64,000 nucleotides of DNA from Streptomonospora wellingtoniae (GTDB taxonomy: Bacteria; Actinomycetota; Actinomycetes; Streptosporangiales; Streptosporangiaceae), in the NCBI RefSeq assembly GCF_031845375.1, contig NZ_JAVREK010000027.1, positions 1-64,000 of the forward strand. Reading direction: 5' to 3'. A model generated the notes under the pieces. It was given only the letters and a program-made list of their open reading frames with translations. It made no database searches and had not been told where the DNA came from. Made by a program: the position numbers and the translations under genes. Numbering within the stretch: the stretch's first letter is position 1; every line of letters starts with the position of its first letter. Below are positions 39,413 to 48,272 of this stretch, in pieces.

Positions 39413-39569
39413 GACCTCAGTCTCACTCCCATCGCGGCCGGCCGCCAGCGGCAGGGTGTCGGTTTCGGCCCCGCCTGGTTGACAACGTGTCATGAACAAC
39501 GCCGGGCGGGCGGGTCGGCCCTGCTCTTTCGCCCCGGGCCGCGGGCGGGCGCGGGCCTAGACTGGGTGC

Positions 39570-41192
39570 GTGCTGCCCACCCTCGCCGACGTGCTCGAAC
39601 TCCCGGCCGTGCGTCGCGCGCGCCCGCGGGTCGTGGTGGGTGCCGACCGCCTGGACGCGGCCGTGCGCTGGGTGCACGTCGCCGAGGTCACCGATCTGGC
39701 GCATCTGCTGCGCGGCGGCGAGCTGGTGCTGACCACCGGGATCGCGATGCCCGACGACCCCGAGTCGCTGCAGGCCTACATCGACGGCCTCGCCTCCGCC
39801 GGGGTAGCGGGAATCGCCGTGGAGCTGGGCCGCAAGTACGACGCGGAGCTGCCGGAGGAGCTGCTGCAGCCGGCCCGCAAGGCGGGCATCCCGGTGGTCG
39901 CGCTGGAGCGCGAGGCGCGCTTCGTGGAGATCACCGAGGCCGTGCACATCCGGGTGGTCAACCGGCAGTTGGAGGAGCTCCGCGAATCCGAGCGGCTGCA
40001 CGAGGTCTTCACCGAACTGTCCGTCGAGGGCGCCCACCCCTCGCGCGTGCTCCGGGAGATCGCCGAGCTCTCCGGCTGCCCGGTGGTCTTGGAGAACCTC
40101 GCCCACCAGGTGCTGGTATGCGACCTCAACGGCGAGGACCCCGGGCGTCTACTGGCGTCGTGGGAGACCCGTTCGCGCGGAGTGCGGGTCAGCGGGCGCA
40201 CCTCGCACGACGCCCCGACCGGGTGGCTGGTGACCATGGTGGGCGCCCGCGGCCAGGACTGGGGGCGGCTGATCCTGATCACCGGCGCGGCTCCCGCACC
40301 CCGGCAGACCATGCTGATCGAGCGGGCGGCGACCACACTCGCCCTCGGCCGCCTGCTGGAGCGCCATCAGGAGAGCCTGGAGCGGCAGACCCACCGAACG
40401 ATCATCGCCGGGATCATCGACCGCGCCTATTCCGACCCCGAGGAGGCACTGGTGCGCGCCCGTGCCGTGGGCGTGCCCCTGTCAGGGCGCAGGCTCGTAG
40501 GGCTGGTGCTGCGGCTGCGCGAGGCGGGCACCGGGCTGGCCGCCCAGGCGCGGCTGTCCGACACCGCCGAGGGGGTGGCGCGCGCCTGCCGGGCGCTGCG
40601 GCTGACGGCACTCGTGGGCTCGATCGACGACCTGCGGGTGGGGGTGCTGCTCGCGGTGCCGGACTCCGGGAAGCTGGAGCCGCACCTGCACCGGTTGTCC
40701 GAGGCCATCCGCGAGCGGGTCGGGGCGAGCGCCGTGCTCGCGGTGGGCTCCACCGCTCAGGGCGTGCGCGACGTGCGCCGCTCGTTCCTCGAGGCGCGCC
40801 AGGTCGGCGACGTCGCGCTGCACCAGCAGGACGGCGACGGCGACGACCGCCCCTTCTACCGCCTACCCGACCTGCATCTGCGCGGCCTGCTGCACCTCTT
40901 CCGCGACGACGAGCGGCTGCAGACCTACGTCGAGCGCGAACTCGGCCCGCTGCTGGACTACGATGCCCGCCACGGCAGCGATCTCACCGAGATGCTGCGC
41001 CAGTACCTGGCTTCGGGACGCAACAAGGCGCTGGCCGCCGCCAACGCCCATCTGTCGCGCCCGGCCTTCTACGAACGGCTGCGGCGCATCTCCCACGTGC
41101 TGGAGGCCGATCTCGACTCCGTCGAGACCTGCCTCTCCCTCCATGTAGCGCTACTGTCGTTGGATTCGGTACGGGGCAGGCTCTCGTCCTAG
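39570..41192 (+). CDS. PucR-family transcriptional regulator
   Basis: 540 residues. The N-terminal purine-catabolism domain (LPTLADVLELPAVRRARPRVV, to about 125) and the central GGDEF-like region lead to the C-terminal PucR helix-turn-helix (DLTEMLRQYLASGRNKALAAANAH to the end). Divergent from the omega-aminotransferase gene across 157 bp, so it probably controls the aminotransferase-mmsA unit, as PucR-type regulators do for GABA and valine pathways. A TAGACT box 6 bases before GTG 39570 resembles a -10 element and suggests a leaderless mRNA. Confidence 0.88.
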   Translation: MLPTLADVLELPAVRRARPRVVVGADRLDAAVRWVHVAEVTDLAHLLRGGELVLTTGIAMPDDPESLQAYIDGLASAGVAGIAVELGRKYDAELPEELLQPARKAGIPVVALEREARFVEITEAVHIRVVNRQLEELRESERLHEVFTELSVEGAHPSRVLREIAELSGCPVVLENLAHQVLVCDLNGEDPGRLLASWETRSRGVRVSGRTSHDAPTGWLVTMVGARGQDWGRLILITGAAPAPRQTMLIERAATTLALGRLLERHQESLERQTHRTIIAGIIDRAYSDPEEALVRARAVGVPLSGRRLVGLVLRLREAGTGLAAQARLSDTAEGVARACRALRLTALVGSIDDLRVGVLLAVPDSGKLEPHLHRLSEAIRERVGASAVLAVGSTAQGVRDVRRSFLEARQVGDVALHQQDGDGDDRPFYRLPDLHLRGLLHLFRDDERLQTYVERELGPLLDYDARHGSDLTEMLRQYLASGRNKALAAANAHLSRPAFYERLRRISHVLEADLDSVETCLSLHVALLSLDSVRGRLSS

Positions 41193-41309
41193 AGGCGCTC
41201 ACCGGCATCCCCCTGGAGTATTCTGATTCAGTTGCACTGATCCCCGAATACCACCGATTCACGAGCCTAGTGGCGCGAGAACTATCATTTACGCCAATCG
41301 GAGGACCCT

Positions 41310-41798
41310 GTGACCGACAACGGTGATACTGCGCCGGCCGCCGCTCGGAAGCACCCCCATCTCGATGCGACGGCCAAGCGCATCATCGAGCAGCTGCAGC
41401 AGGACGGACGGCGGTCCTACGCCGCAATCGGCAAGGCCGTGGGCCTGTCGGAGGCGGCCGTGCGCCAGCGCGTCCAGCGGCTGCTGGAGGCCGGGGTCGT
41501 CCAGGTGGTGGGCGTGACCGATCCGATGATGCTGGGCTTCAGCCGCCAGGCCATGATCGCGGTGCGCTCGAACGGGGACCTCACCGCGGTGGCCGACCAG
41601 ATCTCCGAACTGGAGGGCGTCGACTACGTCGTCGTCACCGCCGGGTCTTTCGACATCCTGGTCGAGGTGGTTGCGGCCGACGACGAGCAGCTGCTGGAGC
41701 TGCTCAGCGCCATCCGGTCGGTGCCCACCGTCACCGGCACGGAGACGTTCCTGTACCTGCGGCTGCACAAGCAGACCTACGCGTGGGGCACCCGCTGA
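41310..41798 (+). CDS. Lrp/AsnC-family regulator
   Basis: 162 residues. The helix-turn-helix (RRSYAAIGKAVGLSEAAVRQRVQRL, about 35-60) is followed by a RAM ligand-binding domain with the glycine turn VVVTAGSFDILVEVV. Lrp/AsnC proteins respond to amino acids and form octamers. The GTG start has GGAGG 6-10 bases upstream. GTATTC / GAATAC repeats at 41218 and 41246 could be part of an autoregulatory site. It follows the PucR gene by 117 bp. Together they suggest amino-acid catabolic control, though the target is inferred from position only. Confidence 0.9.
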   Translation: MTDNGDTAPAAARKHPHLDATAKRIIEQLQQDGRRSYAAIGKAVGLSEAAVRQRVQRLLEAGVVQVVGVTDPMMLGFSRQAMIAVRSNGDLTAVADQISELEGVDYVVVTAGSFDILVEVVAADDEQLLELLSAIRSVPTVTGTETFLYLRLHKQTYAWGTR

Positions 41799-41858
41799 GC
41801 GAGGCGCGGCGGCGCGGCGCCGAGCCGTCCGGGCCGCCGCTCCGGCCCCGGCCTGCCG

Positions 41859-42335
41859 CTAGAGCGCCCACATCGCCAGGCCGGGCGCGTAGACCAGGAG
41901 CGCGAACCGCGCGGTGCGGGTTGCGAAGGTCACCAGGACGAAACTCGCCAGCGGCATGCGCAGGGTGCCCGCCAGTACCGCGACGACCATGAACGGCGGG
42001 ATGCTGGCGAAGGAGCTGACGGCCACCAGGCCGACCGTCCACCAGGGGCGCCCCTCGGCCTTGGCGCGCCAGCGCTCCACGCGTGCCGTCCACCGCTGCG
42101 GAGTCCGTGCCCGCCGCTTGAGCCACGGCACGTTCAGCGCGCCGCGACCGATGTAGTAGTAGGCGATCTTGCCGACGGTCTGGCCGATTCCGGCCGCCAC
42201 CGCCACGAACGCCAGAACACCGCCGCCCAGGGCGCCCATGCCCACGAGGTAGAGCTCGACGTTGATCACCGGGAACAGCGCGGACGCCGCCCCGACCAGG
42301 AAGGCCAGCGCGATCTGGGCGGCGGACTCGGTCAC
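41859..42335 (-). CDS. YqaA-like (VTT/SNARE-associated fold) small membrane protein
   Basis: 158 residues with four or five hydrophobic segments. The pattern FPVINVELYLVGMG near residue 22 and GQTVGKIAYYYIGRG fits the YqaA branch of the DedA/VTT superfamily, thought to be half-transporters or lipid scramblase-like. GTG start, GAGG close upstream. It lies 43 bp downstream of rlmN on the same strand and may be read through from it. Function in bacteria is poorly known. Confidence 0.7.
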   Translation of the reverse strand: MTESAAQIALAFLVGAASALFPVINVELYLVGMGALGGGVLAFVAVAAGIGQTVGKIAYYYIGRGALNVPWLKRRARTPQRWTARVERWRAKAEGRPWWTVGLVAVSSFASIPPFMVVAVLAGTLRMPLASFVLVTFATRTARFALLVYAPGLAMWAL

Positions 42336-42378
42336 GTCCTCAACTTCCGGTCGTCGGCGGGGGCGGCAGCGCCGACGG

Positions 42379-43476
42379 CTAGTCCTCCGCGGCGGCGAGC
42401 TGGCCGCAGGCGCCGTCGATCTCCTGGCCGCGGGTGTCGCGGATGGTGACCGGGACCCCGTGCGCCTCCAGGCGGCGCACGAACTCGCGCTCGTCCTCGG
42501 GCCGCGAGGCCGTCCACTTCGAGCCCGGAGTCGGGTTCAGCGGGATCAGATTGACGTGCGCCAGATGACCCTTGAGCAGCCGGCCCAGCAGGTCGGCGCG
42601 CCAGGCCTGGTCGTTGATGTCGCGGATGAGCGCGTACTCGACGGAGACCCGCCGGCCCGTGGTGCCCGAGTACCGCCAGGCGGCGTCGAGAACCTCGGCC
42701 ACCTTCCAGCGGTTGTTCACCGGCACCAGCTCGTCGCGCAGCTCGTCGTCGGGGGCGTGCAGCGAGATGGCCAGCCGTACCTGCATCCGCTCGGCGATCA
42801 GCTTGTCGATCGCCGGAACCAGGCCCACCGTCGAGACGGTCACGCCGCGCTGGGACATGCCCAGCCCGCCGGGCACCGGATCGGTCATCCGGCGCACGGA
42901 CTCCAGCACCCGCCGGTAGTTGGCCAGCGGCTCGCCCATGCCCATGAACACGACGTTGCTGATGCGGCCCGGTCCGCCGGCGACCTCGCCGCGCGCGAGG
43001 TCGCGCGCGACCGAGACCACCTGGTCGGTTATCTCCCCGGTGGAGAGGTTGCGGGTGAGCCCGTTCTGCCCGGTGGCGCAGAAGGGGCAGTTCATGCCGC
43101 AGCCCGCCTGGGAGGAGACGCACAGCGTGATGCGGTCGGCGTAGCGCATCAGCACCGACTCGAACAGCACGCCGTCGAAGGCGCGCCACAGCGTCTTGCG
43201 GGTCATGCCGTCGTCGCAGGTGACATGGCGCACCGGCGTGAGCAGCGGCGGCAGCAGGGCGTCGCCGAGGGTCTCGCGCACCTCCGCCGGGAGGTCGGTC
43301 ATCGCGGAGGTGTCGGACTCCAGCCGACCGAAGTAGTGCTGCGCGAGCTGCTTGGCGCGGAAGGGCTTCTCGCCGAGTTCGGTCACGGCGTCCCGGCGCT
43401 CCTGCGGGCTGAGGTCGGCGAGGTGGCGGGGCGGCGCGGCCCGTCGGGGCGCGGCGAAGGTGAGCTCGGCAGGCAT
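42379..43476 (-). CDS. rlmN: Dual-specificity RNA methyltransferase RlmN
   Basis: 365 residues. A radical-SAM enzyme that methylates C2 of A2503 in 23S rRNA and of A37 in some tRNAs. The cluster motif CGMNCPFC, GMGEPLANY, the SAM-site pattern ISLHAPDDELR and the C-terminal catalytic cysteine in IDGACGQL are in place. ATG 43476 (MPAELTF) is preferred; ATG 43509 would add 11 residues of low conservation. The locus lies apart from the ribosomal genes at 48-64 kb, but its distance from pyrH-frr-cdsA is typical of actinomycetes. Confidence 0.95.
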   Translation of the reverse strand: MPAELTFAAPRRAAPPRHLADLSPQERRDAVTELGEKPFRAKQLAQHYFGRLESDTSAMTDLPAEVRETLGDALLPPLLTPVRHVTCDDGMTRKTLWRAFDGVLFESVLMRYADRITLCVSSQAGCGMNCPFCATGQNGLTRNLSTGEITDQVVSVARDLARGEVAGGPGRISNVVFMGMGEPLANYRRVLESVRRMTDPVPGGLGMSQRGVTVSTVGLVPAIDKLIAERMQVRLAISLHAPDDELRDELVPVNNRWKVAEVLDAAWRYSGTTGRRVSVEYALIRDINDQAWRADLLGRLLKGHLAHVNLIPLNPTPGSKWTASRPEDEREFVRRLEAHGVPVTIRDTRGQEIDGACGQLAAAED

Positions 43477-43723
43477 CGGTATCCAAGGCGGATCGGAGTC
43501 GGACGGCAACCGCAGACGGGACCGGCGATGCGCGGTACTTTAGGGGCCTGTACGGCCTTCGGCGACGGAAGCCGTGGTACCGCCGGCGCGGCCCGGTCGG
43601 GGACTACGGTTCATGATATGCGGCGCTCACGCCGGCGCCGTCCGGCACCGGCCGGTCCGCTCCCCCGCGGGCCCCTCGGCCGTGCGACCAGCCGAAGCAG
43701 ACGAGAGCCGACAAGGAGGGCAG

Positions 43724-44809
43724 GTGGCCGGAGCGCGCGTCCTCCTCGACCAGTCCAGCCCCTACCGCAGCCGCCGCGTCATCGTCGAGCACGACTCCCG
43801 CACCACCTCCGCCTACCTCCTGGACGCCCGGGGCTCCATCCGCGTGCCGGTGTGGCTGGCCAACCACGAGATGGCTCCTGAGACCAGCGACCCCGCGGGC
43901 CTCTACCGCGGGCAGGCGCCGCTGATGCCCGCCGCGCAGACCAAGCACCCGCAGGGCCGCGCCCCCTTCGACGAGTCCGCGCTGCGCGCCGTCTGGTTCG
44001 AGGAGGGCGACGGTGTGGCCCTGCTCGACGACGACGGCCTGCTGGCGATCGTGCCGGGCTGGGCGGAGGCCGACAGCGGCCTGCCCGGCTACGCTCGCGA
44101 GGCCATCGGCCGCAGCCCCTATGCCTGGGCGCTGGACCCGGTCGCCGAGCAGCTGTGGCCGAGGGTGGTGCATGCCGAGGCCTACTGGGACTGGCGGGCC
44201 GCGCCCAACGCCTGGCGCAGCGTCCAGCGCACCGTCTTCAACCACCTCACCCGCACCGTCGGATCCGCCGGGCACTACTGGGACGTCTCCGACGGCCACG
44301 CCCCGCTGATCCGCGTCTCCGAGCGCCCGCCGACCGAGGACCGGCCCTATACGGTGCTGAGCACCGTGGGCATGTGCGGGCAGCGCATGCCCACGCTGGA
44401 CCGCTACATGGCCGACACCTCCGCCTACGCCCGCATCGAACTGGCGCTGGCCACCACCACGCAGGCGCACGTGGCCGCCCGGATCTTCCGCTGGATCGGG
44501 GCCTTCCCCTGGCGGGCGGTGACCTGGTTCGGCACCGGGCACAGCGTGAAGTGGCTGGACAACCCGGAGGACACCGCCATGCGCGGCAGCAGCGCGGCCG
44601 TGCTGCTCGTGGACGACCCGGCACCGCTGAGCGGGCCCTCCGGCCAACTGCCCCCCGACACCTCCGGCCTCACGTTCCACGGCGACCCGGTCACCTGGCT
44701 GTGGATCGTCCCCATCACCCGGCCCGAGCACCTCTTCGCCAAGGAGCACGACTCCGCCACCCTGCTCGACAAGCTCGCCGCCGAAGGGCGCAGCTGGATC
44801 CTGGGGTGA
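43724..44809 (+). CDS. Suppressor-of-fused (SUFU) domain protein
   Basis: 361 residues. The C-terminal half (about 150-361) matches the bacterial SUFU domain, including VLSTVGMCGQRMP, RIELALATT and the closing WIVPITRPEHLFAKEH. The N-terminal 150 residues form a beta-rich domain starting RVLLDQSSPYRSRRVIVEHD that I do not recognise as a named family. SUFU-domain proteins in bacteria are often immunity or adaptor proteins near polymorphic toxins, but no toxin is next to this one. The GTG start has a strong AAGGAGGG, and the long upstream frame is ignored. Confidence 0.8.
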   Translation: MAGARVLLDQSSPYRSRRVIVEHDSRTTSAYLLDARGSIRVPVWLANHEMAPETSDPAGLYRGQAPLMPAAQTKHPQGRAPFDESALRAVWFEEGDGVALLDDDGLLAIVPGWAEADSGLPGYAREAIGRSPYAWALDPVAEQLWPRVVHAEAYWDWRAAPNAWRSVQRTVFNHLTRTVGSAGHYWDVSDGHAPLIRVSERPPTEDRPYTVLSTVGMCGQRMPTLDRYMADTSAYARIELALATTTQAHVAARIFRWIGAFPWRAVTWFGTGHSVKWLDNPEDTAMRGSSAAVLLVDDPAPLSGPSGQLPPDTSGLTFHGDPVTWLWIVPITRPEHLFAKEHDSATLLDKLAAEGRSWILG

Positions 44810-44830
44810 CGTGCCGAAGGCGCGGCGGGC

Positions 44831-45100
44831 TCATCCGGTCCAGCGCTGCGCGACGACCTCGTCGATCAGGTCGGAGACCGCGTTGTAGGTGTGCGTCTGG
44901 TTGAACTCCGCGGCGCCGGCCCCGAGCGCGAAGGGAGCCACGTCGGCGTCGGTCAGGGCCACTTCGTAGCCGTGCGCGGTGGTGATGCGGTGGAGGCGGC
45001 CCTCGGGGGTGTCCTCGGTGCTGTGGTAGTCGATGATCTTCAGCCCGGCCAGATCCATCAGGATCCGGCCGAGCGTGTCCCGCGGCGGCCAGGATTCCAT
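44831..45100 (-). CDS. Hypothetical protein, 89 residues
   Basis: Not recognised. It is a soluble, slightly acidic protein with a central beta-like stretch (LHRITTAHGYEVALTDADVAP). ATG 45100 has GGAGA 6-10 bases upstream; the frame upstream of it is not coding-like. It converges with the SUFU-domain gene (21-bp gap) and is divergent from the ArsR gene. Confidence 0.5.
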   Translation of the reverse strand: MESWPPRDTLGRILMDLAGLKIIDYHSTEDTPEGRLHRITTAHGYEVALTDADVAPFALGAGAAEFNQTHTYNAVSDLIDEVVAQRWTG

Positions 45101-45237
45101 GGGCTCTCCTCGCGTCGTCCTCGCACCAGCGTGCCAGGGTCGGCGCCGCGGAGTCGGCCACTCCGCCCAATTCCCGAGGCTCATGCCGGGCCACGGCCCG
45201 CGTTCGCCCTCCACCCGACCAACTACCAAACAACTCT

Positions 45238-45266
45238 TTGACGGATGGGCTGAAGGCTCCTAGTGT
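45238..45266 (+). promoter_or_regulatory. Consensus promoter driving a leaderless ArsR-MFS transcript
   Basis: TTGACG (45238-45243), a 17-bp spacer and TAGTGT (45261-45266). The ATG of the ArsR gene is 7 bases after the -10 box, so transcription should begin at or next to the start codon. The absence of any ribosome binding site before that ATG agrees with leaderless translation. Confidence 0.75.
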
Positions 45267-45273
45267 GCCTGCC

Positions 45274-45906
45274 ATGCTTGATCCCCCCGACCCTCCCGAC
45301 TCCCCCGACTCCCCCGATCTCGCCGGCCTGCGGCTGCTGGCGCACCCGCTCCGGCTGCGGCTGCTGTCGCTGCTCACCGCGCAGGCGATGAGCGCGGCCG
45401 AGGCCGCTCGCGAGCTCGGCGAGACCCAGGCCAACGTCAGCTACCACCTGCGCCGGCTGCACGACGGCGGACTGCTGGAGCTCGCCGAGGAGGTGCGGGT
45501 CTCGGGCGGACGCGCGCGCCGATACCGGCACGACGCCGCGAGCGGTCCGTCCGCGCTGGCCGCGGGCCCGACCGCGACCGGCGTCGACCACCGGGCGGTC
45601 GCCGCCGCGCTCGCCGCCGAGCTCCAGCGCCGCGCCGCGCGGCGCCGCGCGGACGAGCGCGGCAACATCACCGACGCCGAGGTGTGGGTCGACCCCGACG
45701 AGTGGCACGCCATCGTCGAAACCGTCTCGGGCGCCACCGAGCGCCTGCACTCTGCGGCACGCCCTCCGCACACCCCCGGCACGATCCCCACCAGCACCAC
45801 CCTGGCCATGTTCGCCCTCGACGACCGCCGATCCCCGGGCACCGGCGGCGGCCACGGTGGCCACGGCGGTGACGGCGCTGCGGCCGACGAGCGGCGGGGA
45901 CGGTGA
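45274..45906 (+). CDS. ArsR-family winged-helix regulator with His/Gly-rich tail
   Basis: 210 residues. The wHTH at about 15-85 has the ArsR pattern: LRLLAHPLRLRLLSLLT, AEAARELGETQANVSYHLRRLHDGGL. The classical ELCVCDL metal-site cysteines are missing. The C-terminus ends in a GTGGGHGGHGGDG stretch whose histidines could bind metal. The gene overlaps the following MFS transporter in GTGA at 45903, so it probably controls that pump in response to its substrate. Start ATG 45274 is chosen from the promoter position. Confidence 0.85.
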   Translation: MLDPPDPPDSPDSPDLAGLRLLAHPLRLRLLSLLTAQAMSAAEAARELGETQANVSYHLRRLHDGGLLELAEEVRVSGGRARRYRHDAASGPSALAAGPTATGVDHRAVAAALAAELQRRAARRRADERGNITDAEVWVDPDEWHAIVETVSGATERLHSAARPPHTPGTIPTSTTLAMFALDDRRSPGTGGGHGGHGGDGAAADERRGR

Positions 45907-47156
45907 GCGCCGGCGACCCGCCGGCGCCGGGAACCGCGGATCCGCCCCGCTCCGAGCGGGGCGTCCGTGCGCCGCTGCGCTACCGGGACTTTCGCGGGCT
46001 GGCAGCCGGGCGCGGGTTGATGTACTTCGGCAACTCGCTGGCCACCGTCGCGCTGGCCTTCGCCGTGCTCGACCTGACGGGCTCGCCGGTGGACCTGGGG
46101 ATCGTGCTGGGCGCCCGGTCGGTGGCGCTGATCGTCTTCGCGCTGCTCGGCGGCATCCTGGCCGACCGGCTGCCGCGCTCGGTCATCCTGCAGGGCGCCT
46201 GCGCACTGGCGGCGGCATCGCAGGCCGCGATCGCCGCCGCCGTCCTGACCGGCGCGGCGTCGGTCCCCCTGCTCGCGGCGCTCAGCCTGGTCAACGGCGG
46301 GGTCGCCGCCGTGGGCCTGCCCGCCGCCGTCTCGCTGACTCCGCAGACCGTGCCCGCGCATCTGCTGCGCCAGGCCAACGCGGTGGCCCGCATGGGCATC
46401 ATGCTGGGCATGGCCGTGGGGATGTCGGCCGGCGGCGGCGCGGTGGGGCTCGTCGGGCCGGGCTGGACGCTGGCGGCCGACGCCGCGGTCTTCGCCGCGG
46501 CGGGGGCGGCCTTCGGGTTCGTGCGGGTCGCCCCGCCCGCCACCGGCGGGGGCGGCAACCCGCTGCGCGAGCTCGCCGAGGGGTGGACCGAGTTCGCCGC
46601 GCGGCCGTGGGTGTGGATCGTGGTACTGCAGTTCATGGTGGTCAACGCTGTCTGGTCGGGCGGGGTGAAGGTGCTCGGTCCCGCCGTTGCCGATGCCACG
46701 ATCGGACGCGGGCTGTGGGGCGTCGTCCTCTCCGCCGAGACCTTCGGCGCCCTGGCCGGCGGGCTGCTGGCAGCGCCCGGGCAGCCGCGCCGGGCGCTGC
46801 TGTTCGGGGTGTCGCTGGTCGCCCTGGACGCGCTGCCGCTGCTGACGCTGGGCTACGCGCCCGCGGTGCCGTTCCTGCTGCCCGCGATGTTCCTCACCGG
46901 CGTCGCCCTTGAGCAGTTCGGTGTGGCCTGGGAGGTGTCGCTGCAGCAGAACATCCCGCCGGAGAAGCTGGCGCGGGTCTACTCCTACGACGCGCTGGGC
47001 TCCTTCGTCGCCCTGCCGCTCGGCGAGACCGCGGCGGGACCGATCGCGGCGCTGGTGGGGATCCGGCCGACGCTGACAGGCGGGGCGGCCCTGATCGTGC
47101 TCGCGTGCCTGACCGCGCTCAGCGTGCCCGGCGTACGTCGGCTCACGACACGGTGA
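45903..47156 (+). CDS. MFS transporter
   Basis: 417 residues with about 12 predicted membrane helices. It begins LRYRDFRGLAAGRGLMYFGNSLATVALAFAVLDLTGSPVDLG, the usual first two helices of drug-type efflux MFS proteins, and has the loop GGILADRLPR (motif A-like) between helices 2 and 3. GTG start overlaps the ArsR stop, so the two are translationally coupled. Substrate unknown; regulator-efflux pairing favours export of a toxic small molecule. Confidence 0.87.
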   Translation: MSAGDPPAPGTADPPRSERGVRAPLRYRDFRGLAAGRGLMYFGNSLATVALAFAVLDLTGSPVDLGIVLGARSVALIVFALLGGILADRLPRSVILQGACALAAASQAAIAAAVLTGAASVPLLAALSLVNGGVAAVGLPAAVSLTPQTVPAHLLRQANAVARMGIMLGMAVGMSAGGGAVGLVGPGWTLAADAAVFAAAGAAFGFVRVAPPATGGGGNPLRELAEGWTEFAARPWVWIVVLQFMVVNAVWSGGVKVLGPAVADATIGRGLWGVVLSAETFGALAGGLLAAPGQPRRALLFGVSLVALDALPLLTLGYAPAVPFLLPAMFLTGVALEQFGVAWEVSLQQNIPPEKLARVYSYDALGSFVALPLGETAAGPIAALVGIRPTLTGGAALIVLACLTALSVPGVRRLTTR

Positions 47157-47182
47157 CCCGGCGGAGGGGACCCGGCCGCGCG

Positions 47183-47196
47183 GCGCGTGCGCCGGG
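47183..47196 (+). terminator. Terminator after the ArsR-MFS unit
   Basis: CGGCGC-GT-GCGCCG is followed by GGCCTTTTCC, one of the few hairpins in the window with a T-run. It lies between convergent MFS and cdsA genes. The loop is only 2 bases, so 1-2 pairs must open. Confidence 0.5.
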
Positions 47197-47217
47197 CCTT
47201 TTCCGCTGGAACGGGTG

Positions 47218-48267
47218 CTAGGGCACCAGCAGGCTCAGCACGACCCAGGCGACCGGTCCGGCGATCAGAAGCGAGTCGACCCGGTCCAGCAGGCCGCCGT
47301 GGCCGGGCATGAACCGGCCCATGTCCTTGAGGCCGAGGTCCCGCTTGAGCAGCGACTCGATCAGATCGCCCACCGTCGCCGCCAGGACGACGGCCACGCC
47401 CAACACCGCGCCGGCCCACACGGGGCCGTCCAGCATAAGCGCGACGGTCAGCCCGCCTGCCAGCATGCAGGCAAGCACCGAGCCGCCGAAGCCCTCCCAG
47501 GTCTTGTTCGGGCTGATCACCGGCGCCATCTTGTGCCGGCCCATCAGGATTCCGGCGAAGTACCCGCCGATGTCGCTGCTGATGGTGACGAGGATGAACG
47601 CGATCAGCCGCTCCTGGCCGTCGCCCGGCGTGGCGATCAGCAGCTGCCAGGTGCCCAGCAGGAAGGGGACGTAGAGAAGGGTGAGCAGGTTCGCGCCGGC
47701 GTCGCGGACGTAGCCCTCGGCACCGTCGCGCAGCCGCCATGACAGCGCGGCGACGGCCGTCAGCGCCGTGGCGCCCACCAGCCACTCGGCGCCGCCGAAA
47801 TAGGCGCACACCTGCATGGCCGCGCCGCCCAGCGCCAGCGGCCAGACCGCGAGCCGGCCGCCCTTGGCGGCCAGACCGCGGTTGAGCTCGCGCAGGCAGA
47901 TGAGTGTGGCCGCGGCGGTGATGGCCACGAACCCGGCCGAGAAGGGGTAGATGGACAGCAGCACGAGCGCGCCCAGCGCCACACCGCTGGCGATGGCCAG
48001 CGGCAGGTTGCGGCCGGTGCGCACGGGTTCGCCGTCGGGCTTGTGCAGCACAAAGCGCTGCCGGGCGCTGTCGTCGCCTTCGCCTCCGGCGCCGGCGCCG
48101 CCGTCCGGTGCCGGCGCCCCGTGCGAGGCGCCCGCGCCGGGGTTCTCCGGCCCCTCGGAGCTCTGGCACCCGCTCTCGCCTTCCTCGGGCGCGCCGGGGC
48201 CGGTGGGCGGCGGTTCGTGCCGCGCGCGGTCGTCGTCCTGCTCGGAACCGGGCTCGATGAACGTCAC
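47218..48267 (-). CDS. cdsA: Phosphatidate cytidylyltransferase
   Basis: 349 residues. It makes CDP-diacylglycerol from phosphatidate and CTP, the entry to phospholipid synthesis, in the membrane. A disordered cytoplasmic head (about 1-80, Gly/Pro/Glu-rich) precedes eight or so helices. The CdsA signature is clear: SPNKTWEGFGGS and GDLIESLLKRDLGLKD...PGHGGLLDRVDS. It begins 5 bp after frr in the pyrH-frr-cdsA run, a common bacterial order. GTG start. The long head is typical for actinomycetes. Confidence 0.94.
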   Translation of the reverse strand: MTFIEPGSEQDDDRARHEPPPTGPGAPEEGESGCQSSEGPENPGAGASHGAPAPDGGAGAGGEGDDSARQRFVLHKPDGEPVRTGRNLPLAIASGVALGALVLLSIYPFSAGFVAITAAATLICLRELNRGLAAKGGRLAVWPLALGGAAMQVCAYFGGAEWLVGATALTAVAALSWRLRDGAEGYVRDAGANLLTLLYVPFLLGTWQLLIATPGDGQERLIAFILVTISSDIGGYFAGILMGRHKMAPVISPNKTWEGFGGSVLACMLAGGLTVALMLDGPVWAGAVLGVAVVLAATVGDLIESLLKRDLGLKDMGRFMPGHGGLLDRVDSLLIAGPVAWVVLSLLVP

Positions 48268-48272
48268 GGACT

